Positions 6,681-12,437 of a stretch of DNA of 12,966 bases are shown here, in pieces (within the stretch, counting starts at the first letter, position 1; each line of letters opens with the position of its first letter). The position numbers and the translations under genes were made by a program. Below the pieces are notes generated by a model. It was not told the origin of the DNA. It did no database searches and saw only the letters and a list, made by a program, of their open reading frames with translations. The stretch comes from Parcubacteria group bacterium (GTDB lineage Bacteria > Patescibacteriota > Minisyncoccia > UBA6257): contig JAAZNP010000006.1 in the NCBI GenBank assembly GCA_012798235.1, positions 1 to 12,966 on the forward strand, read 5' to 3'.

Positions 6681-7128
6681 CCCCTACACCATATAATTGA
6701 ATTAAAATTTCTTTTCTATCTTTTTCGCTCAAAACCTCAATTCCCTGATTTTCTAACCTTTGTTTTTGTTTTAAATCCATTGATTTAGATTTTTCAAAAA
6801 CTTCTAAAATAACTTTGTTGTCATCATCACCTGCCAAACGATTAATGGAGATCTTGCCGCATTTCAAGCACTGATGAATTAACATTAATTCACCTTGTTT
6901 TTTTTGACCATATTTACCCTGGCCTTCTTTTTTAAAAGTTAAACCAATGGGTTCCATCTGGCCATGGCAATTCGATTTTCTATCGCCAGGAGTATTTAAG
7001 TCTTCATGCTGCGACCATAAACAGTAAGGACAATGATTACGATGCTCCGTTCCAATGTCTCTCTGATAAGTAACTTTTTTGCCACAATGAGAACAAATAA
7101 ATTCTACATTATTTAAGTCATTAGACAT
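6667..7128 (-). CDS. RNHCP-domain zinc-ribbon protein
   Basis: 153 residues. The name-giving RNHCP motif is exact (R30-N31-H32-C33-P34, then Y35-C36), paired with C12-X2-C15 to make a likely zinc site; C54 and C87-X2-C90 may make a second. The role of this family (DUF/RNHCP) is unknown; the ribbons suggest RNA or protein binding. An extended -10 box ends 7 bases before the ATG, so the mRNA may be leaderless. It is divergent from the unidentified cysteine-rich gene at 7331. The middle is rich in Lys and Gln; no membrane segment. Confidence 0.85.
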   Translation of the reverse strand: MSNDLNNVEFICSHCGKKVTYQRDIGTEHRNHCPYCLWSQHEDLNTPGDRKSNCHGQMEPIGLTFKKEGQGKYGQKKQGELMLIHQCLKCGKISINRLAGDDDNKVILEVFEKSKSMDLKQKQRLENQGIEVLSEKDRKEILIQLYGVGVDIF

Positions 7129-7135
7129 ATAAAAT

Positions 7136-7144
7136 ATTATAACA
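7136..7144 (-). promoter_or_regulatory. Extended -10 promoter for the RNHCP gene
   Basis: The minus strand reads TGTTATAAT (7144-7136), that is TG-N-TATAAT, ending 7 bases before the ATG at 7128. The -35 region is weak, which is normal with an extended -10. The spacing predicts a leaderless message. Confidence 0.6.
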
Positions 7145-7167
7145 AAATTTATTCATTTTAATAATCC

Positions 7168-7195
7168 TTGACAAATTTTATAAAAAGCTTATTAT
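7168..7195 (+). promoter_or_regulatory. Strong promoter of the unidentified cysteine-rich unit
   Basis: Perfect -35 TTGACA (7168-7173), then TATTAT (7190-7195) after 16 bases; overlapping alternatives in the TATATAAA stretch would give 17-19. Initiation is expected near 7202, at the start of the first leader palindrome. Confidence 0.7.
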
Positions 7196-7201
7196 ATAAA
7201 G

Positions 7202-7330
7202 ATAGGGTTAACCCTATTCCTTTCAAGCGAGGGGGAGCGAGCACAAGAGCGGAAAATACTCGCTCCTCCCTATTCAGTATTGCACGTTGAAAATAATTGA
7301 AAATAAAAAAATACAAAAAAGGAGGTAAAA
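7202..7330 (+). promoter_or_regulatory. Structured leader with alternative pairings and strong Shine-Dalgarno
   Basis: The leader starts with a 16-base perfect palindrome (7202-7217, ATAGGG ... CCCTAT). A second stem pairs 7231-7241 with 7259-7269 (11 bp, one G-U). CCCTATTC occurs twice, at 7212-7219 and 7268-7275, so ATAGGG at 7202-7207 can pair with either copy, and the second pairing competes with the base of the second stem. The A-rich end holds GGAGG (7321-7325), five bases before the ATG: the strongest ribosome binding site in the window. It may be a regulatory leader; it matches no riboswitch class that I recognise. Confidence 0.5.
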
Positions 7331-7720
7331 ATGAATAAGTTGACTTTTTGGTGTTTATTTGAAAAGAAGTGCGGGGATCAATGTATTTTCAATTTGCTAC
7401 CAGCAACTGATTATCGTACAGAAAAACAAATCCTTGAAGGATTTGAAAAGCAATGCTCTGAAAGTTTCTGCAACTTCTGCAACACAGAAATTCCTGAAGA
7501 ATTTAAATTACTAACAGACCAAGCAATTTTGGCAATCAAACAACTGAATCTCTATTTCATCAGAAAAAAACTCCAGTGGAACGGAATTAATATTGAAATT
7601 CCGCCAATATTGGAAGGAAAAATCAATGCCATGAAACATAATAAGGCCCTCATCGCAACTTTAAGTTGCTATGAAGGTCCCAAAAAATTAATGAAAGTAT
7701 TAAGAATCATCAAAAGATGA
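7331..7720 (+). CDS. Unidentified cysteine-rich protein, 129 residues
   Basis: I do not recognise this protein. It has seven cysteines, six in the N-terminal 50 residues (C8, C14, C18, C42, C47, C50) and C113. The spacings C-X5-C-X3-C and C-X4-C-X2-C suggest one or two metal sites or an Fe-S centre. Residues 54-129 look like a basic, partly helical domain (ending KKLMKVLRIIKR) that could bind nucleic acid; this is only inference. No signal peptide or clear membrane segment. It is a real gene by its consensus promoter, structured leader, strong Shine-Dalgarno and terminator. It is the only CDS in the window that stops with TGA, and this stop lies inside a 14-bp perfect hairpin. It is alone on the plus strand between minus-strand operons. 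Confidence 0.75.
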   Translation: MNKLTFWCLFEKKCGDQCIFNLLPATDYRTEKQILEGFEKQCSESFCNFCNTEIPEEFKLLTDQAILAIKQLNLYFIRKKLQWNGINIEIPPILEGKINAMKHNKALIATLSCYEGPKKLMKVLRIIKR

Positions 7721-7729
7721 TTCTTAATA
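7698..7729 (+). other. 14-bp perfect hairpin over the stop codon
   Basis: 7698-7711 pairs perfectly with 7716-7729, loop AAAA. The TGA stop (7718-7720) lies in the right arm. No T-run follows, so it is not an ordinary terminator; it could stabilise the 3' end or affect termination of translation. Confidence 0.75.
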
Positions 7730-7732
7730 TTA

Positions 7733-7852
7733 GCCATCCCCTACCAGGACCCTAAGATTAAAAATCTTGGGGCAAAGAGGAAAAGTTGGTTTTAAATTTA
7801 AAACCAATCTGTTTCTGAACGCAATTTATTTCAGAAAATACTCGGCGATGGC
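7733..7852 (+). ncRNA. Multi-stem structured 3' RNA of the cysteine-rich unit
   Basis: GCCATC (7733-7738) pairs with GATGGC (7847-7852), closing about 120 bases that hold three stems: 7750-7759 with 7763-7772 (10 bp, one T-G), a 22-base perfect palindrome at 7786-7807, and 7812-7819 with 7830-7837 (8 bp). A terminator follows. This could be a structured 3' UTR or a processed small RNA. GAAAATACTCG at 7834-7844 repeats leader bases 7252-7262. It has none of the SRP, tmRNA, RNase P or 6S hallmarks that I could look for by eye. Confidence 0.45.
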
Positions 7853-7867
7853 TTAATAATAAAAAAC

Positions 7868-7892
7868 AAAGACCCAAACATTGGGTCTTTTT
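7868..7892. terminator. Terminator of the cysteine-rich unit and of ftsEX-tRNA-Gln
   Basis: A 10-bp perfect stem (7868-7877 with 7881-7890), loop ACA, T-run to 7892. On the minus strand A7861-A7866 supplies a T-run, so it also ends the ftsE-ftsX-tRNA-Gln transcript. Confidence 0.9.
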
Positions 7893-7915
7893 ATTTAATA
7901 AATATCTGCTAGGTG

Positions 7916-7986
7916 CTGCGGGGCCTGGATTCGAACCAGGATCAAAGGCTCCAAAGGCCTCTGTGCTACCGTTACACCACCCCGCA
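7916..7986 (-). tRNA. tRNA-Gln (TTG)
   Basis: 71 bases fold as a cloverleaf: 7-bp acceptor stem TGCGGGG/CCCCGCA with U1-A72, D-arm GTGT...GCAC, anticodon loop CTTTGGA (anticodon TTG), T-arm CTGG-TTCGAAT-CCAG. Discriminator G; CCA is not encoded. It begins 8 bp after the ftsX stop, so it is probably cut out of the ftsEX transcript. U1-A72 is the pair recognised by bacterial GatCAB, whose B subunit is coded in this window. Confidence 0.95.
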
Positions 7987-7994
7987 ATGAAAAA

Positions 7995-8903
7995 TTAAAT
8001 TTTTAAATAGTGATTTAAAGCCCAGAAACTGGAAATAATTCCTAAGAAAATACCAAAAGTCGTTTGTAAGAATAAAATGAACCAAAAATGCGACCAGAAA
8101 TAAGTGCTAAGACCTAAACCGGGAATAAAATTTTCAATCCGCGCTCCCAAAAGTAAAATAATTAAAGAAAAAATTATAATAGTAGTTAAAGAAGCAAATA
8201 ATCCTTGTAAAATTCCTTCCAAAAGAAAAGGCCCGCGAATAAACCAATTAGAACCACCGACTAATTTCATAATTTCAATCTCTTCTTTAAGTGAATAAAT
8301 AGCCATGCGAATCGTATTAAAACTAATCACAAAACTCAAGAAAGTTAAAAGAATAATAGCCGCTAAAGAACCGATTTTAATAGCCCGAGCTAAAGTATCA
8401 ACTCGGCTTACAATTTTTTGATTTTCAGTCAAATCAATGGTAATCAATTTATCTTGAAAAGCGGAATTTTTAATCGATTCAATAATTTGATTATAATCAG
8501 TAGTATTTTTAGCTTTAATATTTAAAGACGCGGCCAAAGGATTTTCTCCTATCACTTCTAAGGCTTTTTGAATTGTCGGATTATATTTACTTCTCTCTTC
8601 AAAAGTTTCTAAAGCTTCTTCCTTAGAGACATAATTAATTTTTGCTATTAATTCGTTAGCTAATAATTCATCTCTAATTTTTAAAATATCTTCCTCGGGA
8701 ACATCAGTTTTAAAATATAAACTAATATCCATTTTTTCTTTCAAGGTGTTAACCAAACTATTGGCCAGATGATTAAAAATAATCGTCGAAGAAAAAATTA
8801 ATAAACTCAACATCATCATTGCGACGCAGGCTAAAGTAAGCCAATTATTGCGCTTCATGCCTTGCCAGGCAGTTTTAAACATTCTTTTTAAAATAGCAAT
8901 CAT
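7995..8903 (-). CDS. ftsX: Cell division protein FtsX
   Basis: FtsX is the membrane partner of FtsE; the pair transmits energy across the membrane to activate peptidoglycan hydrolases at division. The 302 residues have the expected layout: cytoplasmic N-terminus, membrane segment 1 (about 21-43), an extracellular loop (44-172) with DISLYFKTDVPEEDI and SKEEALETF, then segments 2 (175-197), 3 (228-252) and 4 (270-298). The EEIEIMKLVGGSNWFIRGPFLLEG segment is in the usual place between membrane segments 2 and 3. ftsE lies 25 bp upstream on the same transcript; tRNA-Gln follows. Confidence 0.95.
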   Translation of the reverse strand: MIAILKRMFKTAWQGMKRNNWLTLACVAMMMLSLLIFSSTIIFNHLANSLVNTLKEKMDISLYFKTDVPEEDILKIRDELLANELIAKINYVSKEEALETFEERSKYNPTIQKALEVIGENPLAASLNIKAKNTTDYNQIIESIKNSAFQDKLITIDLTENQKIVSRVDTLARAIKIGSLAAIILLTFLSFVISFNTIRMAIYSLKEEIEIMKLVGGSNWFIRGPFLLEGILQGLFASLTTIIIFSLIILLLGARIENFIPGLGLSTYFWSHFWFILFLQTTFGIFLGIISSFWALNHYLKI

Positions 8904-8928
8904 TTTTTAAAAATTTAAAAATTAAAAA

Positions 8929-9612
8929 TTAAATTAGGTATTTTCCTTCTTGTTCATCACGAATAATCTTGCCATTTTCTAAACTGATTACTCTTTTGCC
9001 TAAAGTATTCACTATTTCTTTATCATGAGTAGCCAACATTACTGCCGTGCCTAGCTCATTGATTTTAACTAATAATTTAATAATATCCCAACTATTAATT
9101 GGATCCAAATTCCCAGTGGGTTCATCAGCTAAAATCAATTCTGGCCTCTGAATCAAAGCGCGCGCAATTACTGTTCTTTGTTTTTCTCCAGCTGACATTT
9201 GATAAGGGAAATTATCGGCTTTGTTTTGTAAATTAACTAACTTCAAAACTTCAGGAACATCTTTTTTTATCATTTCATTAGGATATCCAGCCACTTCCAT
9301 AGCAAAGGCGACATTTTCGAAAGCGGTGCGGTCAGGTAATAATTTAAAATCTTGAAACACGACGCCAATTTTCCGACGTAAGAGCGCTATTTCGTTTGGC
9401 TTTAATTTATTAATTTCTTTATCATCAAAAAAAATTTTCCCTTTCGTGGGCAATTCTTCGCGGATGAGCATTTTGAGTAAAGTAGTTTTGCCCACGCCTG
9501 ACCGACCAACGAGAGATACAAACTCACCGGTTTCCATAGTAAAAGTCACATTATCCAAAATTAATGACCCATTATAACTTTTAGACACATTTTTGAAATA
9601 CACTAAACTCAT
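8929..9612 (-). CDS. ftsE: Cell division ATP-binding protein FtsE
   Basis: ABC-type ATPase of the FtsEX complex. With the start at 9612 it is 227 residues: Walker A GRSGVGKT (36-43), Q-loop FQDF (86-89), signature MSAGEKQR (139-146; usually LSGGE), Walker B ILADEP (160-165), and the ATHD switch His near 195. An upstream in-frame ATG (9666) would add 18 residues (with IRIVRI) coded by an ATTCGTA-type intergenic repeat and is rejected. MSLVYFKNVSKSY is the normal N-terminus. A weak promoter-like pair (TTGTTC, 17 bases, TATATC) ends about nine bases before the ATG. Confidence 0.95.
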   Translation of the reverse strand: MSLVYFKNVSKSYNGSLILDNVTFTMETGEFVSLVGRSGVGKTTLLKMLIREELPTKGKIFFDDKEINKLKPNEIALLRRKIGVVFQDFKLLPDRTAFENVAFAMEVAGYPNEMIKKDVPEVLKLVNLQNKADNFPYQMSAGEKQRTVIARALIQRPELILADEPTGNLDPINSWDIIKLLVKINELGTAVMLATHDKEIVNTLGKRVISLENGKIIRDEQEGKYLI

Positions 9613-9633
9613 AATTTTATCGATATAAATATG

Positions 9634-9681
9634 CGAATTTATACGAACAATACGAATAGAATCCATTAGTATAATTCGTAT
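9634..9681. repeat. ATACGAAT / ATTCGTAT repeats before ftsE
   Basis: ATACGAA (9641-9647), ATACGAAT (9650-9657) and inverted ATTCGTAT (9674-9681) crowd the prfB-ftsE gap; the last two form an 8-bp inverted pair. The -10 region of ftsE may lie here, so they could be operator-like or simple low-complexity drift. Confidence 0.4.
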
Positions 9682-9703
9682 GCATTTGTATATTAGTATC
9701 GCA

Positions 9704-10447
9704 TTATTTGATTAAATCTAAATTGCCATCTAAGACTTCTTCTACAATATTGGACCATTTCTTGCCAGTTTTTTCATTTCTTATCATTTTATAAGGATGG
9801 AGAATATAAGAACGAATTTGATTACCCCATTCAATTTTTATTTTTTTGCCTTTTAATTCTTCAATAGTTTTCACTTTTTCTTGCTGGGCTAGTTGGTAGA
9901 GTTTGCTGCGCAAAATTTCCAAAGCTTTTTCTTTATTTTGAAATTGAGACCTTTCTGATTGGCAAACGACTACCGTTTCTGTTGGTTTGTGAAATAACCG
10001 GACAGCAGTCTCCACTTTCTGCACATTTTGACCGCCTGGTCCGGAGGAACGGAAAGTTTCTATTTCTATATCCTCTTCTTTTAAGAAAATTTCTTTAGTT
10101 TTAATAATGGGCAGGATCTCTACTAAGGCAAAGGAGGTATGCCTTAAATGCTGGCTGGAAAAAGGAGATATTCTGACTAAACGATGAACCCCGTTTTCAT
10201 TTTTTAAAATATGATAAACATCAGCACCTTCGATTTCTACAGTAACGCTCTTAATCCCACCATATTCATCATCTTTTTTATCTAAAATAATAAATTTCCA
10301 GTTCTTCTGGTCAGCGTACCTTTGATACATTCTTAAAAGCATACTCGCCCAATCACCTGCATCTTTACCGCCAGCGCCAGGATAAATGGAAAGAATTGCT
10401 TTATTGTCTAAAATATTAACTTTTAAATCTGATGGTATTTCAATCAT
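9704..10447 (-). CDS. prfB: Peptide chain release factor 2, short form without domain 1
   Basis: Releases the peptide at UGA and UAA. The RF2 codon-reading motif SPF (94-96) and the catalytic GGQ (138-140, GPGGQNV) are present, as are DWASMLLRMY and GVHRLVRISPF, so this is RF2 and not RF1 (PxT). It is 247 residues; typical RF2 has about 365. The missing part is the N-terminal domain 1 (about 100 residues), which includes the site of the programmed frameshift in many bacteria and normally faces L11. Only 102 bp separate this gene from the previous one, most of it taken by a terminator and promoter, so domain 1 is not coded upstream. A promoter ends 7 bases before the ATG, supporting this start. 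A truncated or specialised rescue factor is possible, but the SPF motif argues for RF2. Confidence 0.88.
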   Translation of the reverse strand: MIEIPSDLKVNILDNKAILSIYPGAGGKDAGDWASMLLRMYQRYADQKNWKFIILDKKDDEYGGIKSVTVEIEGADVYHILKNENGVHRLVRISPFSSQHLRHTSFALVEILPIIKTKEIFLKEEDIEIETFRSSGPGGQNVQKVETAVRLFHKPTETVVVCQSERSQFQNKEKALEILRSKLYQLAQQEKVKTIEELKGKKIKIEWGNQIRSYILHPYKMIRNEKTGKKWSNIVEEVLDGNLDLIK

Positions 10448-10454
10448 CTAAAAT

Positions 10455-10483
10455 ATTCTAACAAAAATTGTAATAAAAAACAA
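10455..10483 (-). promoter_or_regulatory. Promoter of prfB, predicting a leaderless message
   Basis: The minus strand has TTGTTT (10483-10478), a 17-base spacer and TAGAAT (10460-10455). Only 7 bases lie between the -10 box and the ATG, so transcription should start at or next to the start codon. No Shine-Dalgarno exists. Confidence 0.6.
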
Positions 10484-10493
10484 TTAACTAAAC

Positions 10494-10531
10494 AAAATGG
10501 CGGTTGGTTAGTTAAACCCAACCGCCATTTT
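10494..10531. terminator. Terminator after the GILT-like gene
   Basis: A 14-bp perfect stem (10494-10507 with 10518-10531) with a 10-base loop; arms end in A4/T4-5. It separates the GILT-like gene from prfB. Confidence 0.88.
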
Positions 10532-10549
10532 TCAAATTAAAAAGGAATC

Positions 10550-11527
10550 TTAATTACAGCTACCAGCGCTAGAGGAACCGCTAGCATAAGTTTCGGACAA
10601 ACTAGTTGCTGCCTGTTCCGTGGTTAATTGTTGAGAGCAAAAACTAGGTTGATTATTGAAGCCACAGCATAAAACTGTTTTTACAGCTTCAGCGGTTCGT
10701 CCTCCAAAATCAAACTCGCTTACAGAATTATCATTTAATATTAATGTAGGAGAACCAGTAACATTAAATTTATTTTGGCGATCAAAATCTTTTTTGATAT
10801 AAGCTAATCCTTTATTAGCATCATTTAGACACGCAGTCAATTTAGAGGTATCTATTCCCGCCTGGGTTAAACAACTATCAACATCACCTTTTTTGATATG
10901 GCAAGAAAGATAATCCCAATATTTGCTGTTTTGTTCTTCTCGAATACAAACCTGACGTAAATTTTCTTGAGCTTCTTTATCGCCATGCATTGAAGTAACT
11001 TTATTGTTAGTAATATCTCCCATATACTCCACTTTGATATATTGAGCTAAGGACGGAATGTTTTTCACAATTTCACTAAGAATCCTTTGCATTTGTAAAC
11101 CAAAAGGACATTCAGAAACAACAAAAGCCTCCAGCAAAGGCTGATTTTCTTTAGTTAAATCATTACAAGTTTTTTTAGCGACGGTAGTAGCCGTTGTTGC
11201 TTCTTTAGTGGAAGTAGCCGGCTTTATTTCAATACCCGAAGTAAAAAGAATTTTACCATCTTTAGTTACATAAGATTCATATTCGTTCTCATCAATTTTT
11301 AATTTAAATTTATAAACACCACTCATTTCTTCTACATTTTCTAAAGTAGCGGTCTGGCCAGAAAGCAAATTATTATTGATATAATCAATGGTATTCTGAG
11401 CGACTTTTTTGCCAGCGCTGGAAATTAATCCTCCAAAATTAGTTTTATTATTGCCAATGCCAATAAGAATTACTATTAATAAAATAGTAAGCACGAGAGA
11501 CCAGTACTGTTTTAATATTTTCATCAT
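10550..11527 (-). CDS. Membrane-anchored GILT/DsbA-like thioredoxin-fold protein
   Basis: A 325-residue protein anchored by an N-terminal membrane segment (about 9-25). Residues 62-102 form a small beta domain (YKFKLKIDENEYESYVTKDG). Residues 130-290 are thioredoxin-like: the active-site position reads CPFG (C140), so the usual CXXC is a single-cysteine CXXG; HG...C (H181, C194) resembles the GILT signature region; C209, C219 and C233 are further cysteines; GSPT (258-261) supplies the cis-proline loop. I recall similar CPFG proteins in CPR and archaea. It likely handles thiols or disulfides outside the membrane; with one active-site cysteine a simple oxidase is unlikely. Two ATGs are adjacent (11527, 11524). 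The C-terminal part has CC and a Ser/Thr-rich tail. Confidence 0.8.
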   Translation of the reverse strand: MMKILKQYWSLVLTILLIVILIGIGNNKTNFGGLISSAGKKVAQNTIDYINNNLLSGQTATLENVEEMSGVYKFKLKIDENEYESYVTKDGKILFTSGIEIKPATSTKEATTATTVAKKTCNDLTKENQPLLEAFVVSECPFGLQMQRILSEIVKNIPSLAQYIKVEYMGDITNNKVTSMHGDKEAQENLRQVCIREEQNSKYWDYLSCHIKKGDVDSCLTQAGIDTSKLTACLNDANKGLAYIKKDFDRQNKFNVTGSPTLILNDNSVSEFDFGGRTAEAVKTVLCCGFNNQPSFCSQQLTTEQAATSLSETYASGSSSAGSCN

Positions 11528-11564
11528 ATTTTTATTAATTATTTTTGTTATTTTCTAGTATCTA

Positions 11565-11593
11565 ATGTTAGCATAATTATTCAATTAGTTCAA
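11565..11593 (-). promoter_or_regulatory. Probable promoter of the GILT-like gene
   Basis: Minus strand TTGAAC (11593-11588), 17-base spacer, TAACAT (11570-11565); leader of about 30 bases. The -10 match is moderate. Confidence 0.4.
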
Positions 11594-11608
11594 GAAAAAA
11601 CTGGAATA

Positions 11609-12001
11609 TTATTGAGGTGCCACCGTACAATTAAGATAATCTTTTTCTACATTATTTTCTAAAATAAGAGCATTATCGCCTTTACTCCAAAAAACAAATG
11701 ATTCGTCGCTATTGGCATAACGGGAACCATCAGCAGATAGCGTTTGTGGTAAATCAAAACTGCGACCATCCCTCAAAGTAATTTTGACGCTACCAGTAGG
11801 AATCGGCGGCTGACCTGGCTCTACTGGCTTGGTTTCTCCTCTATAAAAGGCAGCTTCAATTGTTTTGTTATCATCGCAAAGATAAGCAACTTGAGTAATA
11901 AGAGTAGGGGCATAAACTTTATTCCCCTTCTTAAAATACCAGCCTGCTAAACAAATCAAAGCAATTAATAAAACAGCTAAAAATATCAAAAATTTTTTCA
12001 T
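11609..12001 (-). CDS. MliC-like lysozyme inhibitor, membrane-anchored
   Basis: 130 residues. A hydrophobic N-terminal anchor (4-22) after MKK has no lipobox fully fitting a lipoprotein (LICLAG has a Cys at 17, but no clear LxxC cut site, so an anchor is more likely). The outer domain (36-128) fits the MliC/PliC family: YLCDDNKTIEAAFY (start strand, C42), V-I-T-L-R-DG, L-P-Q-TLSADGSRY with S89 near the lysozyme-contacting loop, FWSKGDNALIL with K107, and a final C125 that can pair with C42. MliC proteins block C-type lysozymes in Proteobacteria by inserting loops into the active site. Function by family; the Ser and Lys contacts look kept. It has its own extended -10 promoter. Confidence 0.8.
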   Translation of the reverse strand: MKKFLIFLAVLLIALICLAGWYFKKGNKVYAPTLITQVAYLCDDNKTIEAAFYRGETKPVEPGQPPIPTGSVKITLRDGRSFDLPQTLSADGSRYANSDESFVFWSKGDNALILENNVEKDYLNCTVAPQ

Positions 12002-12034
12002 ATTTTTAATCTTTTAAATTTTTATCGACTTTTT

Positions 12035-12043
12035 ATTATAGCA
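12035..12043 (-). promoter_or_regulatory. Extended -10 promoter of the MliC-like gene
   Basis: The minus strand reads TGCTATAAT (12043-12035): TG-N-TATAAT, exact. The -35 box is poor. It lies just after the tRNA-Trp terminator and gives a leader of about 27 bases. Confidence 0.7.
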
Positions 12044-12066
12044 CAGAACATTCTAAAAAGAAATTT

Positions 12067-12092
12067 AAAAAACCTCTTCCAAGAGGCTTTTT
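12067..12092. terminator. Terminator after tRNA-Trp
   Basis: CCTCTT (12073-12078) and AAGAGG (12081-12086) form a short stem with T-runs on either side by strand (A12067-12072 on plus gives six T on minus). It ends the tRNA-rpmG-tRNA-Trp transcript. Confidence 0.8.
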
Positions 12093-12115
12093 AAAAAGGC
12101 TTGCTGAAATTTAGG

Positions 12116-12188
12116 CAGGGGCGGCAGGACTCGAACCTGCAACCAACGGTTTTGGAGACCGCTACTCTACCAATTGAGCTACGCCCCT
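12116..12188 (-). tRNA. tRNA-Trp (CCA)
   Basis: 73 bases: acceptor AGGGGCG/CGCCCCT, D-arm GCTC...GAGT, anticodon stem GCGGT/ACCGT with loop CTCCAAA (anticodon CCA), T-arm GCAGG-TTCGAGT-CCTGC. Discriminator G; the genome continues CCT, so CCA must be added. Close to E. coli tRNA-Trp in the acceptor stem. It starts 5 bp after the rpmG stop. Confidence 0.96.
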
Positions 12189-12193
12189 AAAAG

Positions 12194-12352
12194 CTATTTT
12201 TTCGCTTCTTTATGCAAAGTATGTTTGCGGCACCAAGGACAATATTTATTGAATTCTAACTTACGCTCGACAGTTTTTCTGTTTTTGTGAGTGTAATAAT
12301 TAATGTGCTTACATACTGAACACTGTAGTTTGATGATATTTTCTTTTTTCAT
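12194..12352 (-). CDS. rpmG: 50S ribosomal protein L33 (bL33)
   Basis: A 52-residue protein, too short for many gene finders. It starts MKKENIIKLQCSVC and has two CXXC pairs (C11-X2-C14 and C38-X2-C41, CPWC) that make the L33 zinc ribbon, plus NYYTHKNRK and the KYCPWCRKHTLHKE ending of the family. It sits directly upstream of tRNA-Trp, as in many bacteria where rpmG and tRNA-Trp precede secE. The stop is TAG. It overlaps in another frame with a short open frame that begins in a partial tandem copy of its own 5' end. Confidence 0.95.
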   Translation of the reverse strand: MKKENIIKLQCSVCKHINYYTHKNRKTVERKLEFNKYCPWCRKHTLHKEAKK

Positions 12353-12437
12353 AGTAAATCTTTTTATTTTTCCGAGTGTAATAATTAATATGCTTGCATA
12401 CTGAACACTGAAGTTTGATTATATTTTCTTTTTTCAT
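12353..12437 (-). pseudogene. Partial tandem copy of the rpmG 5' end
   Basis: The 85 bp before the rpmG ATG repeat the first part of rpmG: bases 12367-12443 match 12282-12358 with about six mismatches. The copy starts with its own ATG (12437) and codes MKKENIIKLQCSVCKHINYY with one CXXC pair, then runs into the start of true rpmG in another frame and stops at 12309 after 42 residues. It lacks the second zinc pair. Copy and original share the TTTACTATG context at the start. Confidence 0.85.

Noticed and set aside
7733..7852. SRP RNA, tmRNA, 6S or RNase P RNA at this place
   Set aside because: The hallmark loops (for example the SRP GGAAGCAGCC type segment or an ALALA-like tag frame) are not visible; only the hairpins are supported.
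7202..7892. Insertion sequence or CRISPR-related element
   Set aside because: No transposase, no terminal inverted repeats at both ends, no target duplication seen, no spaced direct repeats.
9613..9666. Upstream start for FtsE
   Set aside because: The extra 18 residues come from an intergenic repeat; the MSLVYFKNV start is typical for FtsE.
9704..10447. Programmed +1 frameshift joining prfB to an upstream domain 1
   Set aside because: The 102 bp upstream hold a terminator and a promoter and no open frame for about 100 residues.
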